A stretch of 64,000 bases of DNA. Source: Crocinitomicaceae bacterium (GTDB taxonomy: Bacteria > Bacteroidota > Bacteroidia > Flavobacteriales_D > Crocinitomicaceae). The stretch spans positions 1 through 64,000 of the forward strand of contig JAKVAQ010000016.1 in NCBI GenBank assembly GCA_022447665.1, given 5' to 3'. Positions 62,804-64,000 of the stretch are shown here, in pieces. Under the pieces are notes generated by a model, which worked only from the letters and a program-made list of their open reading frames with translations, was not told where the DNA came from and searched no databases. A program made the position numbers and the translations under genes. Positions within the stretch are counted from its first letter, which is position 1, and each line of letters opens with the position of its first letter.

Positions 62804-63883
62804 TTAAAGCTGTGTCGTTTTTTGGAGTAAAATATTATCCAGAATAACCATAGCAGCCATTGCTTCCACTATGGGAACAGCCCTTGGCACCACACAAGGA
62901 TCATGTCTTCCTTGAACTTGATAATTCTCTTCTTTTAAATCCTTACTTATTGTCTTTTGCTTCTGAAGAATAGTAGCAACAGGTTTAAAAGCTACATTGA
63001 AATTAATACGTTGACCATTACTAATACCACCTTGAATTCCGCCAGAATTATTGGTTTTAGTAGTAATCTCTCCTTCTTCCAACACGAACTCATCATTGTG
63101 CTCACTTCCCTTCATTCTAACAGAATCAAAACCACTTCCTAATTCAAAGCCCTTAACCGCATTAATACAAAACATAGACTTGGCCAATTCCGCATTTAAT
63201 CGATCAAAAACAGGCTCCCCAATACCAACAGGACAACCATCAACAAAACAGGTTACAATTCCACCTAAAGAATCGCCATCTTTTTTCGCTTTCTGAATAC
63301 ACTCAATCATGCGCTCCGCAGTAAGTGCATCAGGACATCTCACAATATTATCATCAATCTTTGAAAGATCTAATTCAGTATTTAGGTCTAATGAAATATC
63401 GTGAACTCCAGACACAAATGCATTCACGTTTACCTTAGAAAACTTTAAAATTTGTTTGGCAATTTCTCCGCCAACCACGCGACAGGCTGTTTCTCTTGCA
63501 CTACTCCTTCCTCCTCCTCTATGCTCACGAATACCATACTTGGCTTGGTAAGTATAGTCCGCGTGTGAAGGTCGGTAGATATTCTCTAAATTACCGTAAT
63601 CCTTACTCTTTTGGTCCTCATTTTCAATAATGAAGCCAATCGGTGTTCCTAGCGTTAAACCAGTCTCTGAAATTCCTGAAAGAAATTTAACCGTATCAGA
63701 CTCTTTTCTTTGTGTCGTTATTTTTGATTGACCGGGTTTTCTGCGATCTAGACCCTTTTGTATCTCTTCTAAATTCAATTGAACATTGCCTGGGCATCCA
63801 TCAATAATTCCTCCAATGGCCTTCCCATGAGACTCTCCAAAAGTTGTGAGCTTAAATATTTTTCCAATTGAATTTCCTGCCAT
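62804..63883 (-). CDS. aroC: Chorismate synthase
   Basis: A 359-residue protein of usual length. It makes chorismate from 5-enolpyruvylshikimate-3-phosphate using reduced FMN, the last shared step of aromatic amino-acid synthesis. Family marks are [43 protein letters not shown] and [19 protein letters not shown]. It is three bases downstream of the phosphohexomutase gene, so both may share a transcript. About 130 bases with no gene lie between its end and the LRR gene terminator. Confidence 0.97.
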   Translation of the reverse strand: MAGNSIGKIFKLTTFGESHGKAIGGIIDGCPGNVQLNLEEIQKGLDRRKPGQSKITTQRKESDTVKFLSGISETGLTLGTPIGFIIENEDQKSKDYGNLENIYRPSHADYTYQAKYGIREHRGGGRSSARETACRVVGGEIAKQILKFSKVNVNAFVSGVHDISLDLNTELDLSKIDDNIVRCPDALTAERMIECIQKAKKDGDSLGGIVTCFVDGCPVGIGEPVFDRLNAELAKSMFCINAVKGFELGSGFDSVRMKGSEHNDEFVLEEGEITTKTNNSGGIQGGISNGQRINFNVAFKPVATILQKQKTISKDLKEENYQVQGRHDPCVVPRAVPIVEAMAAMVILDNILLQKTTQL

Positions 63884-63886
63884 ATG

Positions 63887-64000
63887 CTACGCTCCAATTG
63901 TTAGCTTACAAGCATCCAATATCTTACGAACTTCCTCAAGTGTAGGAGCTTCTGCATAAGTTCTTAATACTGGTTCCGTTCCTGAAGGGCGAATCATTAA
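63887..64000 (-). CDS. Phosphohexomutase, C-terminal end (partial)
   Basis: The visible 37 residues contain MIRPSGTEPVLRTYAEAPTL, the phosphate-binding RPSGTEP loop of the C-terminal domain of phosphoglucomutase/phosphomannomutase-type enzymes. The rest lies outside the window, so which sugar it uses cannot be told. It is upstream of aroC on the same strand, with three bases between stop and start. Confidence 0.88.
   Translation of the reverse strand, partial: LMIRPSGTEPVLRTYAEAPTLEEVRKILDACKLTIGA

Overview
The window looks like chromosomal DNA of a Bacteroidota bacterium, most likely Flavobacteriia. It is AT-rich and gene-dense. Shine-Dalgarno sequences are scarce, and several genes have a TAnnTTTG-type -7 box close to the start codon. 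Proteins carry the type IX secretion (T9SS) C-terminal sorting domain with a YPNP motif. There are many Bacteroidota-style SpoIIE/PP2C sensor phosphatases, a DUF6428 arsenic-type cluster, Reg_prop propellers, WG repeats and a tricorn-like S41 peptidase. I see no rRNA, tRNA, CRISPR array, transposase or phage gene. No stretch longer than 300 bases lacks a gene; the longest gap is about 200 bases (35479-35678) and holds repeats.

Layout. 1-7645: end of a TPR protein, GNAT acetyltransferase, TPR-SpoIIE phosphatase, pseudouridine synthase, Ig-like lipoprotein, a frameshifted two-helix membrane protein, a SpoIIAA/STAS-like protein, a frameshifted T9SS LRR protein and a tandem UspA protein. 7759-15824: an overlapping five-gene run (1181-residue T9SS surface protein, outer-membrane barrel, TlpA-like thioredoxin, DnaQ/GIY-YIG nuclease fusion, voltage-gated K+ channel with zinc ribbon). 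15926-25268: pckA with a short upstream ORF, a Cache-type SpoIIE phosphatase plus lipoprotein, pcm with two unrecognised genes, and a 1190-residue Reg_prop/Y_Y_Y/SpoIIE protein. 25273-35478: DMT exporter, MsbA-like ABC exporter, TPR histidine kinase, aminotransferase, Omp85 protein, methyltransferase, NMO/NPD-like flavoprotein and a glycosyltransferase.

35479-41370: a repeat-filled gap, a frameshifted fourth SpoIIE gene, arsR-DUF6428-arsenate-reductase-like genes, elbB with a 3-hydroxyacyl-CoA dehydrogenase, and a DCC thiol oxidoreductase. 41357-53449: T9SS FG-GAP protein, DPP III lipoprotein, the AAC(3)-like/TonB-like/WG-repeat run, LpxL-type acyltransferase with rarA, Zn-peptidase and PaaY-like protein. 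53467-64000: membrane protein, accA, ispE-alkC-M23, lipoprotein, tricorn-like peptidase with LRR lipoprotein, aroC and the end of a phosphohexomutase.

The strongest theme is signalling. Four proteins put different sensor modules (TPR, Cache, beta-propeller) before the same coiled-coil linker and PP2C phosphatase domain. A STAS-like protein, a plausible substrate type, lies in the same window, but no anti-sigma kinase does. The other theme is cell-surface export by T9SS, lipoproteins, Omp85 and TonB. Three genes carry single-site frameshifts, all at or next to short simple repeats, so either real decay or sequence error must be considered.
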